A DNA stretch of 64,000 bases, from positions 166,572 through 230,571 of the forward strand of contig QRDG01000823.1 in NCBI GenBank assembly GCA_012064385.1. Direction: 5' to 3'. Source of the stretch: Puccinellia tenuiflora (lineage: Eukaryota > Streptophyta > Magnoliopsida > Poales > Poaceae). The position numbers and the translations under genes were made by a program. The notes under the pieces are model-generated. The model did no database searches, had not been told where the DNA came from, and saw nothing but the letters and a program-made list of their open reading frames with translations. How positions within the stretch are numbered: the stretch's first letter is position 1; every line of letters begins with the position of its first letter. Shown one piece after another: positions 38,139-49,266 of this stretch.

Positions 38139-39162
38139 ATTAAAACGGTTGTAAACAATGTAGTAAAATAGGACCGGGATCCACAGTCACTAGAGGTGTC
38201 TCTCAAAAAGATATACATGATGGGTAAACAAATTACAGCATGGCAATTGACAGAATTGTGGGCGCACAACAAGGCTATCATAAAACAATATAGTTCACCA
38301 TTTCATCTAATATGGGCATTACGTCAAAATACATAGACCGTTTTCCAACTGCATCTATGACTAATAATCCACCCTGGGATCGCTATCCAGCATGTCACCC
38401 AAAAGTATTAAGTTGCAAGCAACATATCATTGCAATAAGCAAAGTGCCTAATGTAAGCAATGTAAATAACACGAGGAAATCACACTGCTGTTTTCTCCCT
38501 AGTGGCAACAGCACATCTCTAGCCTTAACCGTTCCTGTCACCGAACTTAGACAAGAGAGGCATGAACCCACTATCTAGCATAAATACTCTCTCATACAAC
38601 ACTAATAATTACTTTGCCAAAGCATCCACTAGCATCGGAGAGCATACAAGATCATAGATAAAACATAACACAAAGATGAACAAAAGTAATGACTTTCACA
38701 ATTCATCGGATCCATGCAAACACAATCATGTAACAGTTACAAATAATACGATCTTGATCATGATAGGCAGGTCACAAGATCTAAACAATGGAGTACAAGG
38801 AGGAGAGACAACCATCTAGCTACTGCTATGGACCCATAGTCCCGTGGTGGACTACTCACGCATCACTCCGGAGGAAGACATGGTGGTGTAGATGCCTCCG
38901 GTGTCGATTCCCCTTTCCGGCAGGGTGCCGGGAAGAGCTGCAGAACCCTCCCGAACTAGGGTTGGAGGCGGCAGCCTCAGACGTCTTCTGGAAATATGAT
39001 CGGGCTCCCCTCTATTTTTAGGTCAGGGTGAATTTATAGGCGAAGAGGTGGCGCGAGGAGGCGAGGGAGGTGCCCAGGTGGGCTCCAGCCGCGGCCTACC
39101 CCTAGGCCGCGCCTGGGTGGCACCTGGAGGCTGGGTGCCTCCCCTCCTCCTGTGTGGCTCTA
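38054..39162 (-). mobile_element. Truncated LTR, family 2, minus orientation
   Basis: Reverse complement of the LTR at 43342-44868, matched from about position 44,650 back to the GC-rich part before the CCTATAAATT box. Both termini are missing: the outer 3' end is replaced by the fold-back and the TGATACG end is lost near 39,162. Confidence 0.75.
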
Positions 39163-39884
39163 TGCATCAATATTAGAGGGATATTCATCATGAGTTTTTT
39201 CTTTATTATTGTTGGATTGAATAGATCATGAGCTTTTTTGATGCTTGTGTTATTAAATAAAGAGACTATTTAAGAAATAGGTTGTGGTGTTTGTTAGTAC
39301 TATCTTTGGATGCGGATAGTGATGCCATGAAGTGTCCATAGATGTGAAATACGAACTTTAAGGTGTGCTTTTCATAGCCCTACACAATTCTCATCCTATT
39401 TGATACACGAAAGAATGATCTCCGAGTAACGTCTACCATGCATGTGTTTTTGTGGGAACTATCATGTGTTTAATTATGTTAATGATGTTGAGAGTAGTCA
39501 CTAGTGAAAGTATGAAGCCTGAGCCTTGTTTCCAAGCATTGATACACCGTTTTTAGTCACTTTTGTCACTTGTTTGCTTGCTGCCATTTTTATTACAGAA
39601 TTACAAAATCACCTTTTACCATCCATATCACTTGCATTTTACTATCTCTTCGCCGAACTAGTGCACCTATACAATTAGCCATTATATTAGGTGTGTTGGG
39701 GACACAAGAGACTTCTTGTATCTTAATTGCAGGGTTGCTTGAGAGAGGATACATTCACCTTACACCTCCCTCAGATCGATAAACCTTGGGTTACTCACTT
39801 AAGGGAAATTTGCTGCTGTCCTACAAACCTCTGCGCTTGGAGGCCCAACAAGTCTACAAGAATAGAAGCGTGTAGTAGACATCA
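39163..39884 (+). mobile_element. 3' part of an LTR from a different family
   Basis: AT-rich sequence ending GTGTTGGGGACACAAGAG... and ...AGAAGCGTGTAGTAGACATCA at 39884, a CA end as in Triticeae gypsy-type LTRs. It differs from the LTR at the other end of the adjoining interior. No primer-binding site follows, so the PBS region seems deleted. Confidence 0.5.
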
Positions 39885-39996
39885 CCTAGTATATTTTTTG
39901 TTAGTCTTGTTTTGCCTTTTGTTTGCTCTAAAACTGAAAAACACAAAAAAATTAAAAATTCCAGCACCTTGTTTACTTCCGTTTTACCTTGTTATC

Positions 39997-40542
39997 ATGG
40001 CTAGTTCCACTCCTTTTTCTCCGTCTCCTGAGGTTGAAGTTCATAATTTTAAACAAAGAGGGGGAGAAAGTTTAAAAGATGCTTGGTATAGGATTAGTGA
40101 TTCTCAATACCGTTCCACAAAGAAATATTCAGATACTATCCTTCTCAGAAATTTTTATGTTGGAATCACAAATTGGTATAGGTATGTACTAAGCACTTTA
40201 ACAGGTGGAAACTTCCTAGGCACTCCCTCTGTTGAGGCTTACAACATCATTGAAAGCCTAGTCGGGACTCCGCCTACTAATGAACCTAAAACTGAAGCCA
40301 CAATGGAACATGTTGTGGAAAGACTTGATATTTTAGAGAAAAAATGGCCAAGCATGAATTGGACAACTGAAATAGATAAATAACTACTTGATAGTAGTAG
40401 CAAGATTGAGGGATCCTTAAAGCATATAAATAGAAGAATTAACAATCTTGAGACCAATAAATGGAAGGATGATAAAAAATTGAGAATTAGTAAAATGGAA
40501 GAGATTATGGATGTTGTTGGTGCAGCCTTTTCATCTCTCAAT
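39997..40542 (+). pseudogene. Broken gag-like ORF of element Y
   Basis: ATG at 39997 opens a 129-codon frame (MASSTPFSPSPEVEVHNF..., KQRGGESLKDAWYRI) resembling gag-type proteins of Triticeae gypsy elements. It stops at TAA 40381-40383, yet the same frame stays open and protein-like to 40542 (SSSKIEGSLKHINRRINNLE). This points to a single nonsense change. A further open stretch in another frame (to 40696) suggests a frameshift after that. Confidence 0.65.
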
Positions 40543-40819
40543 TAAAAAGAAGGAAGTTCCAGCAGGAAGGGGACTTAAGTTTACCTATGTCCCAAAGGTT
40601 TCTAAACTGAAACCAAATAAAATAAATAAACTTAGTTCTCCTGTTATCATTGAAAAACTCCCCAATGAACTAAATAGGGGAGAGAATAAATTTTAAATCC
40701 TGTTTTTGGGAATGATGAAGTCACAGAATCAACAAGTAATTCCCTTAGTAGTGCTAGTTCTACCTCTGAAGATGTCCTTGATGATTTTGATATTGAGGAA
40801 AGTGATAAAACTTGAATTT

Positions 40820-40867
40820 GCCTAGTTAAAAGGCGTTAAAGAAAAGCGCTTATGGGAGGCAACCCAT
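40820..40867 (+). other. Conserved hairpin block in element Y
   Basis: The block GCCTAGTTAAAAGGC, GTTAAAGAAAAGCGCTT, ATGGGAGGCAACCCAT holds a GCCT/AGGC stem, the palindrome AAGCGCTT, and an ATGGG/CCCAT stem with loop AGGCAA. It recurs at 53003 and 57113. Confidence 0.75.
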
Positions 40868-43341
40868 TTTATTTTACCTGCTGTTTCTTTTTGGTTTATT
40901 TGAGTTTTGGGTGATCTTACTTTTGTAACAACTCCCTTGTATCTTTTTGTTTTGGTTTTTGGTGCCAAGAATAGCCTCTAAACAGAGGAAGACTAATTGG
41001 TGAGTTTGTTGTCCAGAAATAGATTTCTGTTCTTCACTGCTTGAAAATCCAAAATATCACAGAACTTCATATGTGGATGAAATTTTTTTACAGCAAGCAT
41101 CAGGGTTTTGTCTACCTTTCTCTAGTTTTAAGTTTTCTGATTTGAGGTACAAAAGTTCTGTTTTGTTTACACAGAAATTCATCTTTACAGTCTGTTTTGT
41201 TTTTGACAGATTCTGTCCTTAGTTTTGCATTGCTTCTTTCACGGGCAAAGTGAAGCTTTTTCAAAGGTAGAGTTTTACTTAGAACTTTGTGACAGTAGCT
41301 AATGTTTTAAAAAATAAGTTCATGATATGTGCTTTGGAACTGAAGGAAGATATTGTTTTTGTGGACTAACCCCTCTAGTGAAGTTGCTATAAGTTTTGCG
41401 TGAAGGAAGTTTTCAAGTATCCAAGTGCGAGCTGATCAAGGAAGATAAAGAAGAAATAAAATACTAAGCTTGGGGAGGCTCCTCATGGACCCTCCTGTGA
41501 AATATTCAAGAAGTTACAAGCGTCTAAACTTGGGGATGCCCAAGGCATCCCCTTCTTCATCAACAATCGTCGGTTTCTCTCATGGTACTATATTTTTATT
41601 CCTTTGCACATTATGTGTTGTTCTTGGAGCGTCAGTTTGTTTTTATTCAATTTATTTGTGTTTAGTTTTCTGGTCCTTGCAATAATTTGGTTCATGCATG
41701 CTTGTTTGGGAGAGAGACACGCTCCGCTTTTTCATTATACCTCATGTTCTTCACTTATATGTGTTGAGTGTTTAGCATTTGTTATTTATGCTTTTAGCTC
41801 TTGTTTTCAAGCATCTCTTGTTCAGAGTTGTTAGCTTTTGTAGTTAGGAAGTTTTGCTCTTGTTGCTTCACCCTTTTTGTTTTGTTTCAAATAAGTTGAT
41901 TGGTGTTTGGTTAAGTGGAAATTATCATGTAGGAAGTGTTTTAAAAAGTGCTGCTTAATCTTGTAGACCATTGTCTTGAATCTTTGATACTTGTCAATTG
42001 TTTAGAGATATGAAGTAGATTAATGCTTAAACTTGTGGATCATCTAGTAAGAATAGATTAGCAAAGAACTACCGTAAGGCTTTAAAATTGTGGTGCTTGT
42101 CCTGCTTGGTAGCTCTCAAAGTCTAGATATTCTTTTTGCAAAGAGTTGGTTTGGCTAACAAGGTAGACGGTGTGAAGTCCAGTGGTTATGCATGATGTAT
42201 ATCTGTAGTCATTCATTGAACCAAGTTGATGTTATGTGTTTGCTTGATATCCTGCTAAGCCCGAAAATTCCGTACTGAGAGGGAATACTTCTCGTGCATC
42301 CAACTCCCTGAGCCAAATATATTTGCTGAGCCAAATATATTTTCCATTTGTATCCACCATACCTACCTACATGTGGTATTTCCCTGCCACTCCAAGTAAA
42401 ATTTTCATGTACTATCTTTAAAATGTTCAAAATTTTCCTTTTTGTGCCCCTGTTTTTAAGCTAATGAGGAAATAGTAAGAAGTTAGTTATAACCTGTGAC
42501 AAGCAAGGTCATTTCCCCCTTTCACCTAGTGTTGATGGTTCACGTCCTCACGTTTAAGAAAAATATAAATATAACTCACCATTCTCCTCCGCAGAAAGAA
42601 ATCTGAGAAATCAGCTCAAACATTGGTTAGTGGTCAAACAAAGGAGAAAGAGGAATGTACTCGTTCCTCTAAAACCAGCCGCTCTCAAAAGTCTAAAGGC
42701 CATGCTTGAAATGGGGGACTAGCTAGTTTCTTTGCTGTGAAGTCGTTGACGAAAGCATGCATATCTCAAAACTGTTTTACTTCTATCCAAAAAATAAAAA
42801 AAAAGAAGCTCTAGCACATGATTAATCTCTGCTTTCCTCTGCGAAGGGACTTTCTTTTACTTTTATGTTGAGTCAGTCTTCCTCTTCCTTCTAAACTCCT
42901 CAAGCAATCACTTCGTGTCAACTTTGGTTCATGTTTTACTTCATGTTATCTTTGTGTCTAACTGTGAAAACTTTGTATTGACTTTATCTTGAGATAAACA
43001 AGTTGCAAGTTGAAGCTCTTTGCTGAAAACTTAAATCTTCCTTTGTGTTGGCCAAACTCCTTTGTTGAACTAATATTGCTTTGTGAGATATCAATCATTG
43101 TCAAGTGTTATGCTTTTAAATCTCCAAAGTGCTCTTTTCTGGTTAATTCTTGCTTAGATGTTACACCTGGTTAATCATTGTTTGTTTCATTCAATGAACC
43201 TTTGTTTTGGATCAATGCATTCAGTTCATATGCTTTACATGATTACATTATCAAGATTGTGATTGGTAGCATGTCACTTCAAAAATTATTTTGTTATCAC
43301 TTACCTACTCGAGGACGAGCAGGAGTTAAGCTTGGGGATGC

Positions 43342-44868
43342 TGATACGTCTCCGACGTATCTATAATTTTTGATGTTCCATGCTTGATTATATATCAGTG
43401 CCACATGTTTCTATAATGTTTTTATATCATTTTGGCATGATTTATGGAACTAACCTATTGACAAGATGCCCAGTGCCAGTTCCTATTTTCTGTTGTCTTT
43501 TTGTTTCAGAAAAGTTGTTCTGGGAAGTTTCTCGGATTGCGCTAAAAATTTACGGGAATTATTTCCAATATGAAACAAAGACGGAGCCAGAAGGGGGCCT
43601 ATAGGGGGGGCTCCACAGCCCCCAGGTGCCAGCCAGGCGCGACCCAGGGCTTGGCCGCACCTGGGTCCCACCTGGACAGGTGGTCCACCTCCTCGAGTCG
43701 CCCTTTCGCCTATAAATTGTCCTCGATGCAAAAACCCTAAAGAGCCGATCATATTTTCCAGAAGACGTCTGAGGCCGCCGCCATCTCAAGCCCTAGTTCG
43801 GGAGGGTTCTGCAGCTCTTCCCGGCACCCTGCTGGAGAGGGGAATCAACACCGGAAGCATCTACACCACCATGCATGCCTCCTGAGTGATGCGTGAGTAG
43901 TCCACCATGGGTCTACGGGTCCATAGCAATAGCTAGATGGTTATCTCTCCTCCTTGTACTCCATTGTTTAGATCTTGTGAGATGCCTATCATGATCAAGA
44001 TCATATTATTTGTAACTGCTACATGATTGTGTTTGCATGGATCCGATGAATTGTGGAAGTCATGAATTTTTGTTCATCTTTGTGTTATGCTTTATCTATG
44101 ATCTTGCATGCTCTCCGATGCTTGTGGATGCTTTGGGAGTATTTATGCTAGATAGTGGGTTCATGCCTCTCTTTGTCTGAGTTCGGTGACAGGAACGATT
44201 AAGGCTAGAGATGTGATGTTGCCACTAGGGAGAAAACAACGGTGTGATTTCTTTGTGTTATTTACATTGCTTACATTATGCATTTTGCTTATTGCAATGA
44301 TCTGTTGCTTGCAACTTAATACTTTTGGGTGACATGCTGGATAGCGATCCCGGGGTGGATTATTAGTCATAGATGCAGTTGGATAACGGTCTATGTATTT
44401 TGACGTAATGCCCATATTAGATGAAACGGTGAACTATATTGTTTTATGATAGCATTGCTATGTGCCCACAATTCTGTCAATTTCCATGCTGTAATTTGTT
44501 TACCCATCATGTATACCTTTTGGAGAGACACCTCTAGTGAACTGTGGACCCCGGTCCTATTTTCATACATTACTTGCTGGTCATATTTTATTCTCTTCAT
44601 ATTTTACACTTGCACATTTAATTCTTTGTGTTCGGCAAGCCGGAGAGATTGACAACCTCTCTGTTTTCGTTGGGGCAAAGTACTTGTTTGTGATTGTGTG
44701 CAGGTCCACGTCAATTATCGTTAACGGCGCCGTTGACACCTCGCTAAGCCTTCTCCAAGTCCTACTGGATTCGATAACCTTGGTTTTGTAATCAAGGGAA
44801 AATTGCCGCTTTGCTGCATCATACCTTCCTCTTGGGGTCTCCCAGCGAACATGTGATCCACGCCATCA
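43342..44868 (+). mobile_element. 3' LTR of element Y (family 2)
   Basis: 1,527 bp from TGATACGTCTCCGACG to CACGCCATCA (TG...CA), preceded by the tract AAGCTTGGGGATGC. It contains a TATA-like CCTATAAATT at about 43,711 after a GC-rich segment. The matching 5' LTR is not present in direct orientation; a minus-strand relative lies at 38054-39162. Confidence 0.85.
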
Positions 44869-45311
44869 GTTCAATCTAAGCATACATTCATATACCAATG
44901 GGAGTCAATATGGACGTCCACAACTCTGCTATTCATGTCCGCTTGTTATCGAACATGTAGGGTAACACACTTAAATTGGCTATATTCTTTAGTGTATAAT
45001 TGAAAAGTTTGGAAAGGAGAGTGTCACTAGAATGGTTGACGTCATACGATGTCCTAGTGTCATTAACAGAAGAGTTTCATGATTTTATATAGCGAACATA
45101 TGATGTCCCGGCGTCATTAAAATAGGTTTTAATGACGACGGAATAGTTTTGGCGATTTTAATAAGAGCACATACGATGTCCGGAGTTATTAAAATTAGTT
45201 TAATGAATTTTGAAATTGTTCCGAGATTTTATATAGGAGGTATTTTGAAAGTCGGGATTTAATGGATAAATTCTGGCGGAAAATAATAGTCGGAAGGGTC
45301 CCATGGGCTGC
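44869..45311. other. Anonymous DNA between LTR elements
   Basis: About 440 bp with short internal repeats around ATACGATGTCC (about 45,040, 45,100 and 45,170). No gene recognised. The last five bases, GCTGC, are the target duplication of the next element. Confidence 0.5.
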
Positions 45312-47348
45312 TGAAAGAGCATGGTGCCCCCATGTGTGGTTCCCGTAATTAATGGCAATCTCTATGGACTAATATTTGCTTTAAGCTATACTTGTAGGAT
45401 GTATCCATAAGCAATGCTTGAATACCATATGTTGGTTTCAAGGTTGAAAAGAAGAAGTTATGTGATGACGATGGTGCTATTTAAGGGGTTATCGAAGCAT
45501 AGTCATGATTATGTTGAGCATAGAGCAAGATGTCTTGAAGAAGATGATTGTGCGAGCATTCATGTTCTTCCTTCAAAGACATCATCATCACTGTGAAGAG
45601 CGAAGAAAAGATTCAAGGATGTGAGGTGCAAGCTAAATATGATCATCATGAAGATATCAATATGCTTTAAGCTTGCCACTCATTTTAAGATAATTTCCTA
45701 GTGAAGATATACCGAATAAATGTCCCTCCCATATTGGTGTATGCGAGAGCAGTATGTTAGTCTTCACCGAGCGGAGCACAATCAAGAAAGGTGGTCAACT
45801 TGAGACGAGAGTGATCGTCATCATCTAGCTCAAGTGATCGTCATCATCTAGCGCAAGGCAGAGTTATGATCTTGATAGGTTCTCCATTTTACCGGTCTCA
45901 TGAAGTTACTTGAGAGATCGGATTATAGGATAGATAACCGTACTATCAAGGGGCTCTCGAGCGAGTATCTTGATTGTATCATTCGTAGAGATCTTAAACC
46001 TTTTGCATGATTGGCATAATCTTTCTTGGTTCTTATTTGGATCTTATCCATGTGAGGGTTTGGAGATTGTCATTATCTTCAAGACAAGCTCAAGTTCATC
46101 AAAACTGATTTCGTATGAAAAACTTGTTGTATTTTTTATATTGGAGATTTGCCAATTATTCTTTTATAGATAGGTCTAACCTCTCGCTATTTGGCTTTAA
46201 CTTACTTTGTTGGTTTTTGGTGTTTCTCTATATGAAGAACTGGATCTTGTTACCTTCAAAACAAGCACAATGTCATAAAAAACAGAGTACGGATGCGAGA
46301 GATATGTCCGTTCTCATCTTAATGTTTTGCAGCTTTTTAGTGGGGCGGAAGTTCTGGACCCGAGCACGGAAATTTTGGCCCCCGGATATTTCCGGGAAAA
46401 TATCCAACCCATGTCCAGAGAAGATCACTAAGTGCGTCCGGCGCGCCCAGGTCGTTGCGGGGGGGGGGGGGGGGGGGGGGGGTGGGGCGGAAGTTCCGGG
46501 GTAAGTCTCAAAACTTCCGGCCCGCGCAGTAAATACTACCCCCAACTATTGGGTTTGTTGGACACCTATTTAAGGGGTCTTCTTCCTCAATGGTTTCCAA
46601 GTTTTGGGAGCCTCTCTCACGCCTCCATTGTTAACCTCCAAAGTTTTGATTTCTCTCAATCTCTAGAATGATTCTTGCTCCTCTTTAAGGGAAAAGAGAG
46701 ATGAGATCTAGATCTACAATTCCACCAATCAATCTTTCCTCTTAGCGAGGGGAACCTATTGGATCTAGATCTTAGGATTCATTTGTTGATTTCCTTGTTC
46801 TTTCTCTCTTATTTCTCCACAACATTAGTTGCTTTGGTCGGATTTGAGAGTGAAGGACTTTGACCACTTTGTGTGTTCTTGGCATTGCATTAGGTGCATC
46901 GATTTGAGTTATCCACGGTGATATGTGGAAGTGAAGTTCAAGAATATTATTACTCTTGGGTGCATTGTGTTCCCGAGAGCTTTTTCCTCTTGGGTGCATT
47001 GTGTACCCTAGACGGTTGGTGGTGCCATGAAGTTCTTCATGTTGTGAAGCTTCGGGCAAGCTATGGGAGCCTCCAATACAATTGTGGAGATAGCCTCAGG
47101 AAAATTGTATGGGTTGGTCAATGCCCTCAAGAAGACCTCATTAGTGGGTGGTTGTTTCCCACACGGGAGATGCCCAAGGAGAAAAGGTCAGCACATCCAT
47201 GTGTTGTTTAACTTTCTTAGCAAAAGTTGTTGGTGCACATATGTGAAGCTAGTATATTATGTTTTGTAATTGATAAACTATTCAAGCCTTAATCGTAAAA
47301 GTTTTAAATCACCTATTTACCCCCTCTAGGTGACATCTCGATCTTTCA
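45312..47348 (+). mobile_element. Solo LTR, family 1, copy C
   Basis: 2,037 bp starting TGAAAGAGCATGGTGCCCC and ending CTCGATCTTTCA, with perfect 5-bp duplications GCTGC at 45307-45311 and 47349-47353. It is collinear with solo LTR A. It has a G24 tract (46459-46482), GGAAGTTCC palindromes around it, and a TATA-like TATTTAA at 46567-46573. No interior, PBS or second LTR. Confidence 0.85.
46339..46530 (+). repeat. Poly-G and CGGAAGTTCCG palindromes in solo LTR C
   Basis: Motifs built on CGGAAGTTC(C/T)GG flank a run of 24 G. The array lies just upstream of the LTR TATA-like box, the same location as the different arrays in copies A and B. Confidence 0.75.
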
Positions 47349-47353
47349 GCTGC

Positions 47354-48901
47354 CCATGGGTGGCCGCATGGGCCCATAGTGGGTCGACCGGCTTGGGATC
47401 CTAGGGGGAAGCTGCCCCATTGGCTTGGAACTGGGGGGCAAGGCAACCACCTAGGGCCGGCGGCAACTAGGGTTGGGGTGGGGACCCGCCCCCTCATGCG
47501 GCCCTACCTTGTGGTGGTGGCGACTAGGGTTGGGGTGGGGACCCACCCCCTCATGCAGCCCTACCTTGTGGTGGCGGCGGCTAGGGTTGGGGTGGGGACC
47601 CGCCCCCTCATGCGGCCCTACCTTGTGGTGGCGGCGGCCAACCTAGGACTGACCTCCATAGGTTGGTTGCCTAGCCCCTCCCCTCCTCCAATAAATACCC
47701 CCAACCCCTCCCCATTGAGAGACACACAATTGAGATTTGTGTCTTTTAGGAGTCCTCTGCTCAGATCCAATCTCTCTCTCTCTCCCATGTGTTGGGATCT
47801 CCACCTATTACACACTAGTAGCGACTGAGTGCTGAACTATGAAATCCTGCTAAGATATACCTAGCATACGTGTGCGAACATACGTTTGATCCTCACATAG
47901 CTAGAATCAGAAGGCTATATGTGGGAATAGGAAGTCGGTAACGTTCTCATAACCAGGCAAGGTTGTGAGAATCTTCAACAGGCTACGCCAACATGTTCAC
48001 CAACGCATCTTTCCGCTACATTGTGTTGGCATGATTATCTAGATCTATCTGTTGCGATGCTTGTTCCTTCATATATAGATCTTGGCATGTTGCACGTAAG
48101 GAAAAAAATTTAGTTTCCCGCATGTAACTCTTCAATGATCCTATATAGGATGATCAAGTTTTTGGGAAATGTACTCGTGACTACTAGCATCTTCTTCCGG
48201 CCTTGTTCAGTTTCATGTGGATTGAACATGATTGACATGGATTAACCGAATAAGCCCTCAATGTGCATGCGGACGACTACTTTCACAACGACAACTACTT
48301 TTCCGACGTCGATAGCTTCCTCGATGTCATGTCTTCTGACGCTACCGCGAACACTTCTTTCAACACACCATATGTAGTATTTGTCTCCTGTGTTGGGATT
48401 ATGTTTGAATCACTACTTTTGCCATTCAAGTTCGGACATGTATTTCTGTCTTACCTACTAGATCGCGTGATTATTTTCATATTTATTTTGATAGTCATGT
48501 TTTATCTACTCCCTCCAGTCCAAAAAAAGTGCCGGGAGAGATATACAAAAGCCACTTTACAGAAAAGCCCATCTAAATACAAAACGAAGCAAACAACCCT
48601 CCCTCGCCGAGGTTGCATCGCCTCCCTCGTGCAGGTCGCCTCCGCTCGCTCGCTCCCAGGTCGCCTCCCTCGTCTCTCCAGAAGCAGCTACAGGTCGCCC
48701 TCCACCTCTCCGGGTCACGCCTCCTGGACCTGCACCTCGAGGTCGCTCCAGCTTGCAGGCTCGCAACAGCAGAACCTGCACCTTCAGGTCCGAGTCGTTG
48801 TCGTTGCTGCCACGTGAATCCCTGCTCCTACCCTCCAGGAAGTCGCCGACGAGCAGGACCATGTCCATCTCGCTGTTGAGGCTCCCCATCGTCGGCTCCG
48901 C
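47354..48901. other. Repeat-derived DNA with a 57-bp minisatellite
   Basis: A GC-rich segment, then a TATA-like ATAAATACCC (about 47,691) and pyrimidine-rich leader, resembling part of another LTR. Further right are a short frame at 48263-48600 that I do not recognise and a lone Stowaway-like end ACTCCCTCCAGTCC (about 48,509) without a partner. Confidence 0.4.
47467..47637 (+). repeat. 57-bp tandem repeat, three copies
   Basis: Units start at 47467, 47524 and 47581 with CTAGGGTTGGGGTGGGGACC and end in GCGGCCCTACCTTGTGGTGG. They differ at only a few bases. 57 is a multiple of three, so a frame stays open across them, but no protein is recognised. Confidence 0.88.
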
Positions 48902-49266
48902 TGAAAGAACAAACGATGTCGCCTAGAGGGGGGTGAATAGGCGATTAAAACTTTTCCGGTTTAAGGCTTGATAATTGCGGAATAAAACTAGGTGTTTAAA
49001 TTAATAAGCCAACCAACTACGTAAACTAGGCTCACCTATGTGCACCAACAACATATGCTAAGCAAGACAAACAACAAGGTGATAGCAAGATATAAAATTT
49101 CAAGCACGAAGGCTATCACAATGTAAATTGCATAAGTAAAGAGCTCGGGTATAGAAATAAACAAGGCACGCGGAGACAAGGATCTATTCCCGAGTTCCTC
49201 CTTGCTACGGGAGTACGTCTCGTTGGAGGGGTGTGAGCTTGCCACAAGAGGCCTACTCAAGATGCC
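48902..49266 (-). mobile_element. LTR of family 1, copy D, truncated
   Basis: Starts TGAAAGAACAAACGATGTCGCC and follows copy B closely (CTCACCTATGTGCACCAACAA; GAGTTCCTCCTTG; GGCCTACTCAA). It stops at 49266, where TGATACG of the next LTR begins, so that LTR inserted into it. The rest of copy D is not found on the far side. Confidence 0.8.

Larger units (their letters stand above)
39885..43341 (+). mobile_element. Interior of non-autonomous LTR retrotransposon Y
   Basis: Contains a broken gag-like ORF (39997-40542), the conserved hairpin block at 40820-40867, then about 2.5 kb of non-coding DNA. The non-coding part parallels the 3' half of the elements at 49267-61222 (same order: TTGTATCTTTTTGTTTTGG, GTCCAGAAA, CTTGGGGATGCC hairpin, GGGAGAGAGACACGCTCCGC, CTACTCGAGGACGAG). 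It ends with the polypurine-like tract AAGCTTGGGGATGC at the LTR. No reverse transcriptase or integrase. Confidence 0.75.

Noticed and set aside
48505..48600. Stowaway-like end ACTCCCTCCAGTCC
   Set aside because: No inverted partner or second TA was found nearby, so a complete MITE cannot be claimed.
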